Positions 11,911 to 24,636 of a stretch of DNA of 64,000 nt are shown one piece after another. Within the stretch, counting starts at the first letter, position 1. Each line of letters opens with the position of its first letter. Below the pieces are notes generated by a model. That model saw nothing but the letters and a program-made list of their open reading frames with translations, was not told the DNA's origin and did no database searches. The DNA is from Hydractinia symbiolongicarpus (lineage: Eukaryota; Cnidaria; Hydrozoa; Anthoathecata; Hydractiniidae). Where the stretch lies: NCBI RefSeq assembly GCF_029227915.1, contig NC_079883.1, positions 18,478,001 through 18,542,000 of the forward strand, read 5' to 3'. Both the position numbers and the translations under genes were made by a program.

Positions 11911-12249
11911 CCTGCGCAGGCACGTGGAACAACGTGATTTATGTGTACGGACTTTATTAAGCCGCAAAAGGCCATATTACAGCCTTTAGGGGCCTGTACA
12001 CGTGTTTGACGGTGTTGTAAAGCCGTGGCGCTATGGAAAACAACTTGGGACGTCGTAATCCTTTGAGAGTGGAAGGATAAGACCAATGATAACCTACGCA
12101 GGCACGTGCAACCACGTCATATTTGTGTAAGGCCTTTATTAGGCTGTAAGAGGCGATATTGCAGTCGTTAGACGCATGTACCGGTAGTTAACGGTGTTAT
12201 AACGCCATGGCGCAATGGAAAACAACTTGGGACGTCGTACTCCATTGAA

Positions 12250-14310
12250 AATGGAAGGATTAGACCAATAGTAACCTCCGCAGGCACGTGGAACAACGAA
12301 AATTAGGTGTACGGCCTTTATTAGGCCGCAAAAGGTCATATTACAGCTTTTAGAGACCTGTACACGTGGTTGACGGTGTTATAAAGCTGTGGCGCAATTG
12401 CAAACAACTTGGGACGTCGTAGTCCATTGAGAGTACATGGACTAGTCTTATCGTAACTTGAGCAGGCACGTGGAACCACGTGATTTATGCGTACGGCCTC
12501 TATTAGGCAGCGAAAGGCCATACTATAGCCTTTAGAGGCATGTACACGTGGCTGACTGTGTTATAAAGCCATGGCGCAATGGAAAACCAATTGGGACGTC
12601 GTAGTCCTTTGAGAGTGGAAGGATAAGACCAATGATAACCTACGCAGGCACGTGCAACCACGTGATATACGTGTAAGGTCTTTATTAGGCTGCAAGAGGC
12701 CATATTACAGTCGTTAAACGCATGTACTCGTAGTTAACGGTGTTATAACGCCATGGCGCAATGGAAAACAACTTGGGACGTCGTAGTCCATTGAGAGGGG
12801 AATGATTAGACCAATGGTAAACTGCGCAGGCACGTGGAACCACGTGATTTATGTATACGGACTTTATTAGGCCGCGAAAGGCAGCCTTTAGGGGCCTGTA
12901 CACGTGGTTGACGGTGTTGTGAAGTCGTGGCCCTATAGAAAACAACTTGGGACGTCGTAGTCGATTGAGCGTGGAAGGATAAGACCAATGATAAGCTGCG
13001 CAGGAACGTGCAACCACGTGATATACGTGTAAGGCCTTTATTAGGGTACAAGAGGCTATATTACAAACCTTAGGGGCCTGTACACGTGGCTGACGCTGTT
13101 ATAACGCCATGGCGCAATGGAAAACGACTTGGGACGTCGTAGTCCATTGAGAGTGGAAGGATTAGACCAATGGTAAACTGCGCAGGCACGTGGAACCACG
13201 TGATTTATGTATACTGACTTTATTAGGCCGCAAAAGGCAGCCTTTAGGGGCCTGTACACGTGGTTGACGGTGTTGTGAAGCCGTGGCCCTATGGAAAACA
13301 ACTTGGGACGTCGTAGTCGATTGAGCGTGGAAGGATAAGACCAATGATAACCTGCGCAGGAACGTGCAACCACGTGATATACGTGTAAGGCCTTTATTAG
13401 GGTACAAGAGGCTATATTACAAACCTTAGGGGCCTGTACACGTGGCTGACGCTGTTATGACGCCATGGCGCAATGGAAAACGACTTGGGACGTCGTAGTC
13501 CATTGAGAGTGGAAGGATTAGACCAATGGTAACCTGCGCAGGCACGTGTAACAACGTGATTTATGTGTACGGACTTTATTAAGCCTCAAAAAGCCATATT
13601 ACAGCCTTTAGGGGCCTGTACACGTGGTTGACGGTCTTATAACGCCGTGGCGCTAAGGAAAACAACTTGGGACGTCGTAGTCCATTGAGAGTGGAAGGAT
13701 AAGACCAATGCTAACCTGCGCAGGCACGTGCAACCACGTGATATACGTGTAAGGCCTTTATTAGGCTGCAAGAGGCCATATTACAGTCGTTAGACGCATG
13801 TACTTGTAGTTAACGGTGTTATAACGCCATGGCGCAATGGAAAACGACTTGTGACGTCGTAGTCCATTGAGAGTGGAAGGATTAGACCAATGGTAACCTG
13901 CGCAGGCATGTGGATCAACGTGATTTATGTATACGGACTTTATTAGGCCGCAAAAGGCCATATTACAGCCTTTAGGGGCCTGTACACGTGTTTGACGGTG
14001 TTGTAAAGCCATGGCGCTATGGAAAACAACTTGGGACGTCGTAATCCTTTGCGAGTGGAAGGATAAGACCAATGATAACCTACGCAGGCACGTGCAACCA
14101 CGTGATATTTGTGTAAGGCCTTTATTAGGCTGTAAGAGGCGATATTGCAGTCGTTAGACGCATGTGCCCGTAGTTAACGGTGTTATAATGCCATGGCGCA
14201 ATGGAAAACAACTTGGGACGTCGTAGTTCATTGAAAATGGAAGGATTAGACCAATAGTAACCTGCGCAGGCACGTGGAACAACGAAAATTAGGTGTACGG
14301 CCTTTATTAG
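12250..14310. repeat. long-range duplicated block, copy 1 (offset 20304 bp)
   Basis: About 2.06 kb that recurs at 32554-34614. The offset is a constant 20304 bp: the closely spaced 174 bp markers at 12821 and 13177 match those at 33125 and 33481, and flanking monomers match in order. Approximate edges; scattered substitutions are visible. Confidence 0.75.
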
Positions 14311-17190
14311 GCCGCAAAAGTTCATATTACAGCTTTTAGAGACCTGTATACGTGGTTGACGGTGTTATAAAGCTGTGGCGCAATTGCAAACAACTTGGGA
14401 CGTCGTAGTCCATTGAGAGTACATGGACTAGTCCTATCGTAACTTCCGCAGGCACGTGGAACTACGTGATTTATGCGTACGGCCTCTATTAGGCAGCAAA
14501 AGGCCATACTATAGCCTTTAGAGGCATGTACACGTGGCTGACTGTGTTATAAAGCCATGGCGCAATGGAAAACCACTTGGGACGTCGTAGTCCTTTGAGA
14601 GTGGAAGGATAAGACCAATGATAACCTACGCAGGCACGTGCAACCACGTGATATACGTGTAAGGTCTTTATTAGGCTGCAAGAGGCCATATTACAGCCGT
14701 TAAACGCATGTACTCGTAGTTAACGGTGTTATAACGCCATGGCGTAATGGAAAACAACTTGGGACGTCTTAGTCCATTGAGAGGGGAATGATTAGACCAA
14801 TGTTGAACTGCGCAGGCACGTGGAACCACGTGATTTATGTATACGGACTTTATTAGGCCGCAAAAGGCAGCCTTTAGGGGCCTGTACACGTGGTTGACGG
14901 TGTTGTGAAGCCGTGGCCCTATGGAAAACAACTTGGGACGTCGTAGTCGATTGAGCGTGGAAGGATAAGACCAATGATAACCTGCGCAGGAACGTGCAAC
15001 CACGTGATATACGTGTAAGGCCTTTATTAGGGTACAAGAGGCTATATTACAAACCTTAGGGGCCTGTACACGTGGCTGACGCTGTTATGACGCCATGGCG
15101 CAATGGAAAACGACTTGGGACGTCGTAGTCCATTGAGAGTGGAAGGATTAGACCAATGGTAACCTGCGCAGGCATGTGGATCAACGTGATTTATGTATAC
15201 GGACTTTATTAGGCCGCAAAAGGCCATATTACAGCCTTTAGGGGCCTGTACACGTGTTTGACGGTGTTGTAAAGCCATGGCGCTATGGAAAACAACTTGG
15301 GACGTCGTAATCCTTTGAGAGTGGAAGGATTAGACCAATGATAACCTGCGCAGGCACGTGCAACCACGTGATATTTGTGTAAGGCCTTTATTAGGCTGTA
15401 AGAGGCGATATTGCAGTCGTTAGACGCATGTACCCGTAGTTAACGGTGTTATAATGCCATGGCGCAATGGAAAACAACTTGGGACGTCGTAGTCCATTGA
15501 AAATGGAAGGATTAGACCAATAGTAACCTGCGCAGGCACGTGGAACAACGAAAATTAGGTGTACGGCCTTTATTAGGCCGCAAAAGTTCATATTACAGCT
15601 TTTAGAGACCTGTATACGTGGTTGACGGTGTTATAAAGCTGTGGCGCAATTGCAAACAACTTGGGACGTCGTAGTCCATTGAGAGTACATGGACTAGTCC
15701 TATCGTAACTTCCGCAGGCACGTGGAACTACGTGATTTATTCGTACGGCCTCTATTAGGCAGCAAAAGGCCATACTATAGCCTTTAGAGGCATGTACACG
15801 TGGCTGACTGTGTTATAAAGCCATGGCGCAATGGAAAACCACTTTGGACGTCGTAGTCCTTTGAGAGTGGAAGGATAAGACCAATGATAACCTACGCAGG
15901 CACGTGCAACCACGTGATATACGTGTAAGGTCTTTATTAGGCTGCAAGAGGCCATATTACAGCCGTTAAACGCATGTACTCGTAGTTAACGGTGTTATAA
16001 CGCCATGGCGTAATGGAAAACAACTTGGGACGTCGTAGTCCATTGAGAGGGGAATGATTAGACCAATGTTGAACTGCGCAGGCACGTGGAACCACGTGAT
16101 TTATGTATACGGACTATATTAGGCCGCAAAAGGCAGCCTTTAGGGGCCTGTACACGTGGTTGACGGTGTTGTGAAGCAGTGGCCCTATGGAAAACAACTT
16201 GGGACGTCGTAGTCGATTGAGCGTGGAAGGATAAGACCAATGATAACCTGGGCAGGAACGTGCAACCACGTGATATACGTGTAAGGCCTTTATTAGGGTA
16301 CAAGAGGCTATATTACAAACCTTAGGGGCCTGTACACGTGGCTGACGCTGTTATAACGCCATGGCGCAATGGAAAACGACTTGGGACGTCGTAGTCCATT
16401 GAGAGTGGAACGATTAGAGCAATGGTAACCTGCGCAGGCACGTGGAACAACGTGATTTATATGTACGGACTTTATTAAGCCGCAAAAGGCCATATTACAG
16501 CCTTTAGGGGCCTTTACACGTGGTTGACGGTCTTATAACTCCGTGGCGCTATGGAAAACAACTTGGGACGTCGTAGCCCATTGAGAGTGGAAGGATAAGA
16601 CCAATGCTAACCTGCGCAGGCACGTGCAACCACGTGATGTGCGTGTAAGGCCTTTATTAGGCTGCAAGAGGCCATATTACAGCCGTTAGACGCATGTACT
16701 TGTAGCTAACGGTGTTATAACGCCATAGCGCAATGGAAAACGACTTGTGACGTCGGAGTCTATTGAGAGTGGAAGGATTAGACCAATGGTAACCTGCGCA
16801 GGCACGTGGAACAACGTGATTTATGTATACGGACTTTATTAGGCCGCAAAAGGCCATAATACAGCCTTTAGGGGCCTGTACACGTGGTTGACGGTCTTAT
16901 AACGCTGTGGCGCTATGGAAAACAACTTGGGACGTCGAAGTCCATTGAGAGTGGAAGGATAAGACCAATGGTAACCTGCGCAGGCATGTGGAACAACGTG
17001 ATTTATGTATACGGACTTTATTAGGCCGCAAAATGCCATATTACAGCCTTTAGGGGCCTGTACACGTGTTTGACGGTGTTGTAAAGCCGTGGCGCTATGG
17101 AAAACAACTTGGGACGTCGTAATCCTTTGAGAGTGGAAGGATAAGACCAATGATAACCTACGCAGGCACGTGCAACCACGTGATATTTGT

Positions 17191-19067
17191 GTAAGGCCTT
17201 TATTAGGCTGTAAGAGGCGATATTGCAGTCGTTAGACGCATGTACCCGGAGTTAACGGTGTTATAACGCCATGGCGCAATGGAAAACAACTTGGGACGTC
17301 GTAGTCCATTGAAAATGGAAGGATTAGACCAATAGTAACCTGCGCAGGCACGTGGAACAACGAAAATTAGGTGTACGGCCTTTAATAGGCCGCAAAAGGT
17401 CATATTACAGCTTTTAGAGACCTGTACACGTGGTTGACGGTGTTATAAAGCCGTGGCGCAATTGCAAACAACTTGGGACGTCGTAGTCCATTGAGAGTAC
17501 ATGAACTAGTCCTATCGTAACTTGCGCAGGCACGTGGAACTACGTGATTTATGCGTACGGCCTCTATTAGGCAGCAAAAGGCCATACTATAGCCTTTAGA
17601 GGCATGTACACGTGGCTGACTGTGTTATAAAGCCATGGCGCAATGGAAAACCACTTGGGAAGTCGTAGTCCTTTGAGAGTGGAAGGATAAGACCAATGAT
17701 AACCTATGCAGGCACGTGCAACCACGTGATATACGTGTAAGGTCTTTATTAGGCTGCAAGAGGCCATATTACAGTCGTTAAACGCATGTACTCGTAGTTA
17801 ACGGTCTTATAACGCCATGGCGCAATGGAAAACAACTTGGGACGTCGTAGTCCATTGAGAGGGGAATGATTAGACCAATGGTAAACTGCGCAGGCACGTG
17901 GAACCACGTGATTTATGTATACGGACTTTATTAGGCCGCAAAAGGCAGCCTTTATGGGCCTGTATACGTGGTTGACGGTGTTGTGAAGCCGTGGTCCTAT
18001 GGAAAACAACTTGGGACGTCGTAGTCGATTGAGAGTGGAAGGATAAGACCAATGCTAACCTGTGCAGGCACGTGCAACCACGTGATATACGTGTAAGGCC
18101 TTTATTAGGCTGCAAGAGGCCATATTACAGTCGTTAGACGCGTGTACTTGTAGTTAACGGTGTTATAACGCCATGGCGCAATGGAAAACGACTTGTGACG
18201 TCGGCGTCCATTGAGAGTGGAAGGATTAGACCAATGGTAACCTGCGCAGGCACGTGGAACAACGTGATTTATGTATACGGACTTTATTAGGCCGCAAAAG
18301 GCCATATTACAGCTTTTAGGGGCCTGTACACGTGGCTGACGCTGTTATAAAGCCATGGCGCAATGGTAATCAACTGGGGACGTCGTAGTCTATTGAGAGT
18401 GGAAGGATTAGACCAATGATAACCTGCGCAGGCACGTGGAACAACGTGATTTATGTGTACGGACTTTATTAAGCCGCAAAAGGCCATATTACAGCCTTTA
18501 GGGGCCTGTACACGTGTTTGACGGTGTTGTAAAGCCGTGGCGCTATGGAAAACAACTTGGGACGTCGTAATCCTTTGAGAGTGGAAGGATAAGACCAATG
18601 ATAACCTACGCAGGCACGTGCAACCACGTCATATTTGTGTAAGGCCTTTATTAGGCCGTAAGAGGCGATATTGCAGTCGTTAGACGCATGTACCGGTAGT
18701 TAACGGTGTTATAACGCCATGGCGCAATGGAAAACAACTTGGGACGTCGTAGTCCATTGAAAATGGAAGGATTAGACCAATAGTAACCTGCGCAGGCACG
18801 TGGAACAACGAAAATTAGGTGTACGGCCTTTATTAGGCCGCAAAAGGTCATATTACAGCTTTTAGAGATCTGTACACGTGGTTGACGGTGTTATAAAGCT
18901 GTGGCGCAATTGCAAACAATTTGGGACGTCGTAGTCCATTGAGAGTACATGGACTAGTCTTATCGTAACTTGCGCAGGCACGTGGAACTACGTGATTTAT
19001 GCGTACGGCCTCTATTAGGCAGCGAAAGGCCATACTATAGCCTTTAGAGGCATGTACACGTGGCTGA
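17191..19067. repeat. duplicated block, copy 1 (offset 2714 bp)
   Basis: About 1.88 kb that returns at 19905-21781, including its 174 bp marker (17885 and 20599) and private variants such as TCGGCGTCCATTG near 18203 and 20917. Visible differences are few, for example CCTTTATGGG against CCTTTAGGGG inside the marker. The offset equals 15 monomers less two 8 bp deletions. Confidence 0.8.
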
Positions 19068-19904
19068 CTGTGTTATAAAGCCATGGCGCAATGGAAAACC
19101 ACTTGGGACGTCGTAGTCCTTTGAGAGTGGAAAGATAAGACCAATGATAACCTACGCAGGCACGTGCAACCACGTGATATACGTGTAAGGTCTTTATTAG
19201 GCTGCAAGAGGCCATATTACAGTCGTTAAACGCATGTACTCGTAGTTAACGGTGTTATAACGCCATGGCGCAATGGAAAACAACTTGGGACGTCGTAGTC
19301 CATTGAGAGGGGAATGATTAGACCAATGGTAAACTGCGCAGGCACGTGGAACCACGTGATTTATGTATACGGACTTTATTAGGCCGCAAAAGGCAGCCTT
19401 TAGGGGCCTGTATACGTGGTTGACGGTGTTGTGAAGCCGTGGTCCTATGGAAAACAACTTGGGACGTCGTAGTTGATTGAGAGTGGAAGGATAAGACCAA
19501 TGCTAACCTGCGCAGGCACGTGCAACCACGTGATATACGTGTAAGGCCTTTATTAGGCTGCAAGAGGCCATATTACAGTCGTTAGACGCGTGTACTTGTA
19601 GTTAACGGTGTTATAACGCCATGGCGCAATGGAAAACGACTTGTGACGTCGGAGTTCATTGAGAGTGGAAGGATTAGACCAATGGTAACCTGCGCAGGCA
19701 CGTGGAACAACGTGATTTATGTATACGGACTTTATTAGGCCGCAAAAGGCCATATTACAGCTTTTAGGGGCCTGTACACGTGGCTGACGCTGTTATAAAG
19801 CCATGGCGCAATGGTAATCGACTGGGGACGTCGTAGTCCATTGAGAGTGGAAGGATTAGACCAATGATAACCTGCGCAGGCACGTGGAACAACGTGATTT
19901 ATGT

Positions 19905-21781
19905 GTAAGGCCTTTATTAGGCTGTAAGAGGCGATATTGCAGTCGTTAGACGCATGTACCCGGAGTTAACGGTGTTATAACGCCATGGCGCAATGGAAAA
20001 CAACTTGGGACGTCGTAGTCCATTGAAAATGGAAGGATTAGACCAATAGTAACCTGCGCAGGCACGTGGAACAACGAAAATTAGGTGTACGGCCTTTAAT
20101 AGGCCGCAAAAGGTCATATTACAGCTTTTAGAGACCTGTACACGTGGTTGACGGTGTTATAAAGCCGTGGCGCAATTGCAAACAACTTGGGACGTCGTAG
20201 TCCATTGAGAGTACATGAACTAGTCCTATCGTAACTTGCGCAGGCACGTGGAACTACGTGATTTATGCGTACGGCCTCTATTAGGCAGCAAAAGGCCATA
20301 CTATAGCTTTTAGAGGCATGTACACGTGGCTGACTGTGTTATAAAGCCATGGCGCAATGGAAAACCACTTGGGACGTCGTAGTCCTTTGAGAGTGGAAGG
20401 ATAAGACCAATGATAACCTACGCAGGCACGTGCAACCACGTGATATACGTGTAAGGTCTTTATTAGGCTGCAAGAGGCCATATTACAGTCGTTAAACGCA
20501 TGTACTCGTAGTTAACGGTGTTATAACGCCATGGCGCAATGGAAAACAACTTGGGACGTCGTAGTCCATTGAGAGGGGAATGATTAGACCAATGGTAAAC
20601 TGCGCAGGCACGTGGAACCACGTGATTTATGTATACGGACTTTATTAGGCCGCAAAAGGCAGCCTTTAGGGGCCTGTATACGTGGTTGACGGTGTTGTGA
20701 AGCCGTGGTCCTATGGAAAACAACTTGGGACGTCGTAGTCGATTGAGAGTGGAAGGATAAGACCAATGCTAACCTGCGCAGGCACGTGCAACCACGTGAT
20801 ATACGTGTAAGGCCTTTATTAGGCTGCAAGAGGCCATATTACAGTCGTTAGACGCGTGTACTTGTAGTTAACGGTGTTATAACGCCATGGCGCAATGGAA
20901 AACGACTTGTGACGTCGGCGTCCATTGAGAGTGGAAGGATTAGACCAATGGTAACCTGCGCAGGCACGTGGAACAACGTGATTTATGTATACGGACTTTA
21001 TTAGGCCGCAAAAGGCCATATTACAGCTTTTAGGGGCCTGTACACGTGGCTGACGCTGTTATAAAGCCATGGCGCAATGGTAATCAACTGGGGACGTCGT
21101 AGTCTATTGAGAGTGGAAGGATTAGACCAATGATAACCTGCGCAGGCACGTGGAACAACGTGATTTATGTGTACGGACTTTATTAAGCCGCAAAAGGCCA
21201 TATTACAGCCTTTAGGGGCCTGTACACGTGTTTGACGGTGTTGTAAAGCCGTGGCGCTATGGAAAACAACTTGGGACGTCGTAATCCTTTGAGAGTGGAA
21301 GGATAAGACCAATGATAACCTACGCAGGCACGTGCAACCACGTCATATTTGTGTAAGGCCTTTATTAGGCCGTAAGAGGCGATATTGCAGTCGTTAGACG
21401 CATGTACCGGTAGTTAACGGTGTTATAACGCCATGGCGCAATGGAAAACAACTTGGGACGTCGTAGTCCATTGAAAATGGAAGGATTAGACCAATAGTAA
21501 CCTGCGCAGGCACGTGGAACAACGAAAATTAGGTGTACGGCCTTTATTAGGCCGCAAAAGGTCATATTACAGCTTTTAGAGATCTGTACACGTGGTTGAC
21601 GGTGTTATAAAGCTGTGGCGCAATTGCAAACAATTTGGGACGTCGTAGTCCATTGAGAGTACATGGACTAGTCTTATCGTAACTTGCGCAGGCACGTGGA
21701 ACTACGTGATTTATGCGTACGGCCTCTATTAGGCAGCGAAAGGCCATACTATAGCCTTTAGAGGCATGTACACGTGGCTGA
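19905..21781. repeat. duplicated block, copy 2 (offset 2714 bp)
   Basis: Second copy of the 17.19-19.07 kb block. Its right end runs straight into a further pentamer duplication, so at least two amplification steps overlap here. Confidence 0.78.
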
Positions 21782-22692
21782 CGCTGTTATAAAGCCATGG
21801 CGCAATGGTAATCAACTGGGGACGTCGTAGTCTATTGAGAGTGGAAGGATTAGACCAATGATAACCTGCGCAGGCACGTGGAACAACGTGATTTATGTGT
21901 ACGGACTTTATTAAGCCGCAAAAGGCCATATTACAGCCTTTAGGGGCCTGTACACGTGGCTGACGCTGTTATAAAGCCATGGCGCAATGGTAATCAACTG
22001 GGGACGTCGTAGTCTATTGAGAGTGGAAGGATTAGACCAATGATAACCTGCGCAGGCACGTGGAACAACGTGATTTATGTGTACGGACTTTATTAAGCCG
22101 CAAAAGGCCATATTACAGCCTTTAGGGGCCTGTACACGTGTTTGACGGTGTTGTAAAGCCGTGGCGCTATGGAAAACAACTTGGGACGTCGTAATCCTTT
22201 GAGAGTGGAAGGATAAGACCAATGATAACCTACGCAGGCACGTGCAACCACGTCATATTTGTGTAAGGCCTTTATTAGGCCGTAAGAGGCGATATTGCAG
22301 TCGTTAGACGCATGTACCGGTAGTTAACGGTGTTATAACGCCATGGCGCAATGGAAAACAACTTGGGACGTCGTAGTCCATTGAAAATGGAAGGATTAGA
22401 CCAATAGTAACCTGCGCAGGCACGTGGAACAACGAAAATTAGGTGTACGGCCTTTATTAGGCCGCAAAAGGTCATATTACAGCTTTTAGAGATCTGTACA
22501 CGTGGTTGACGGTGTTATAAAGCTGTGGCGCAATTGCAAACAAATTGGGACGTCGTAGTCCATTGAGAGTACATGGACTAGTCTTATCGTAACTTGCGCA
22601 GGCACGTGGAACTACGTGATTTATGCGTACGGCCTCTATTAGGCAGCGAAAGGCCATACTATAGCCTTTAGAGGCATGTACACGTGGCTGAC
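21029..22692. repeat. 910 bp pentamer tandem duplication with adjacent identical monomers
   Basis: 21029-21782 and 21939-22692 match at a constant offset of 910 bp (5 x 182) with almost no visible difference. Between them the GCTGACGCTG...TCAACTGGGG monomer occurs twice in direct succession (starting near 21778 and 21960), the junction of the two copies. This is among the youngest-looking structures in the window. Confidence 0.82.
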
Positions 22693-24636
22693 TGTGTTAT
22701 AAAGCCATGGCGCAATGGAAAACCACTTGGGACGTCGTAGTCCTTTGAGAGTGGAAGGATAAGACCAATGATAACCTACGCAGGCACGTGCAACCACGTG
22801 ATATACGTGTAAGGTCTTTATTAGGCTGCAAGAGGCCATATTACAGTCGTTAAACGCATGTACTCGTAGTTAACGGTGTTATAACGCCATGGCGCAATGG
22901 AAAACGACTTGTGACGTCGGAGTCCATTGAGAGTGGAAGGATTAGACCAATGGTAACCTGCGCAGGCACGTGGAACAACGTGATTTATGTATACGGACTT
23001 TATTAGGCCGCAAAAGGCAGCCTTTAGGGGCCTGTATACGTGGTTGACGGTGTTGTGAAGCCGTGGTCCTATGGAAAACAACTTGGGACGTCGTAGTTGA
23101 TTGAGAGTGGAAGGATAAGACCAATGCTAACCTGCGCAGGCACGTGCAACCACGTGATATACGTGTAAGGCCTTTATTAGGCTGCAAGAGGCCATATTAC
23201 AGTCGTTAGACGCGTGTACTTGTAGTTAACGGTGTTATAACGCCATGGCGCAATGGAAAACGACTTGTGACGTCGGAGTCCATTGAGAGTGGAAGGATTA
23301 GACCAATGGTAACCTGCGCAGGCACGTGGAACAACGTGATTTATGTATACGGACTTTATTAGGCCGCAAAAGGCCATATTACAGCTTTTAGGGGCCTGTA
23401 CACGTGACTGACGCTGTTATAAAGGCATGGCGCAATGGTAATCGACTGGGGACGTCGTAGTCCATTGAGAGTGGAAGGATTAGACCAATGATAACCTGCG
23501 CAGGCACGTGGAACAACGTGATTTATGTGTACGGACTTTATTAAGCCGCAAAAGGCCATATTACAGCCTTTAGGGGCCTGTACACGTGTTTGACGGTGTT
23601 GTAAAGCCGTGGCGCTATGGAAAACAACTTGGGACGTCGTAATCCTTTGAGAGTGGAAGGATAAGACCAATGATAACCTACGCAGGCACGTGCAACCACG
23701 TCATATTTGTGTAAGGCCTTTATTAGGCCGTAAGAGGCGATATTGCAGTCGTTAGACGCATGTACCGGTAGTTAACGGTGTTATAACGCCATGGCGCAAT
23801 GGAAAACAACTAGGGACGTCGTAGTCCATTGAAAATGGAAGGATTAGACCAATAGTAACCTGCGGAGGCACGTGGAACAACGAAAATTAGGTGTACGGCC
23901 TTTATTAGGCCGCAAAAGGTCATATTACAGCTTTTAGAGATCTGTACACGTGGTTGACGGTGTTATAAAGCTGTGGCGCAATTGCAAACAATTTGGGACG
24001 TCGTAGTCCATTGAGAGTACATGGACTAGTCTTATCGTAACTTGCGCAGGCACGTGGAACTACGTGATTTATGCGTACGGCCTCTATTAGGCAGCGAAAG
24101 GCCAAACTATAGCCTTTAGAAGCATGTACACGTGGCTGACTGTGTTATAAAGCCATGGCGCAATGGAAAACCACTTGGGACGTCGTAGTCCTTTGAGAGT
24201 GGAAGGATAAGACCAATGATAACCTACGCAGGCACGTGCAACCACGTGATATACGTGTAAGGTCTTTATTAGGCTGCAAGAGGCCATATTACAGTCGTTA
24301 AACGCATGTACTCGTAGTTAACGGTGTTATAACGCCATGGCGCAATGGAAAACAACTTGGGACGTCGTAGTCCATTGAGAGATGAATGATTAGACCAATG
24401 GTAAACTGCGCAGGCACGTGGAACCACGTGATTTATGTATACGGACTTTATTAGGCCGCAAAAGGCCATATTACAGCGTTTAGGGGCCTGTACACGTGGC
24501 TGACGCTGTTATAAAGCCATGGCGCAATGGTAATCAACTGGGGACGTCGTAGTCCATTGAGAGTGGAAGGATCAGACCAATGATAACCTGCGCAGGCACG
24601 TGGAACAACGTGATTTATGTGTACGGACTTTATTAA
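22461..24636. repeat. 12-mer HOR, 2176 bp, copy 1
   Basis: Exact tandem duplication with the next 2176 bp: 11 monomers of 182 bp and one of 174 bp (22957). The edge is sharp: base 22461 matches 24637 and the base before each differs. Private variants such as GCCAAACTATAG, CAACTAGGGACG and GAGATGAATG are shared with copy 2, showing recent common origin. It differs from copy 2 by a ~72 bp patch at 22906-22977. Confidence 0.85.
22906..22977. other. candidate gene-conversion tract within a 12-mer HOR
   Basis: Inside otherwise matching HOR copies, this ~72 bp stretch of copy 1 carries ACGACTTGTGACGTCGGAG, GAGAGTGGAAGG and GGAACAACG, where copy 2 (25082-25153) has ACAACTTGGGACGTCGTAG, GAGAGGGGAATG and GGAACCACG. 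The same combination is found in a nearby monomer at about 23262-23333. Sharp switching in and out without a length change fits non-reciprocal exchange; a double crossover would also explain it. Confidence 0.6.
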
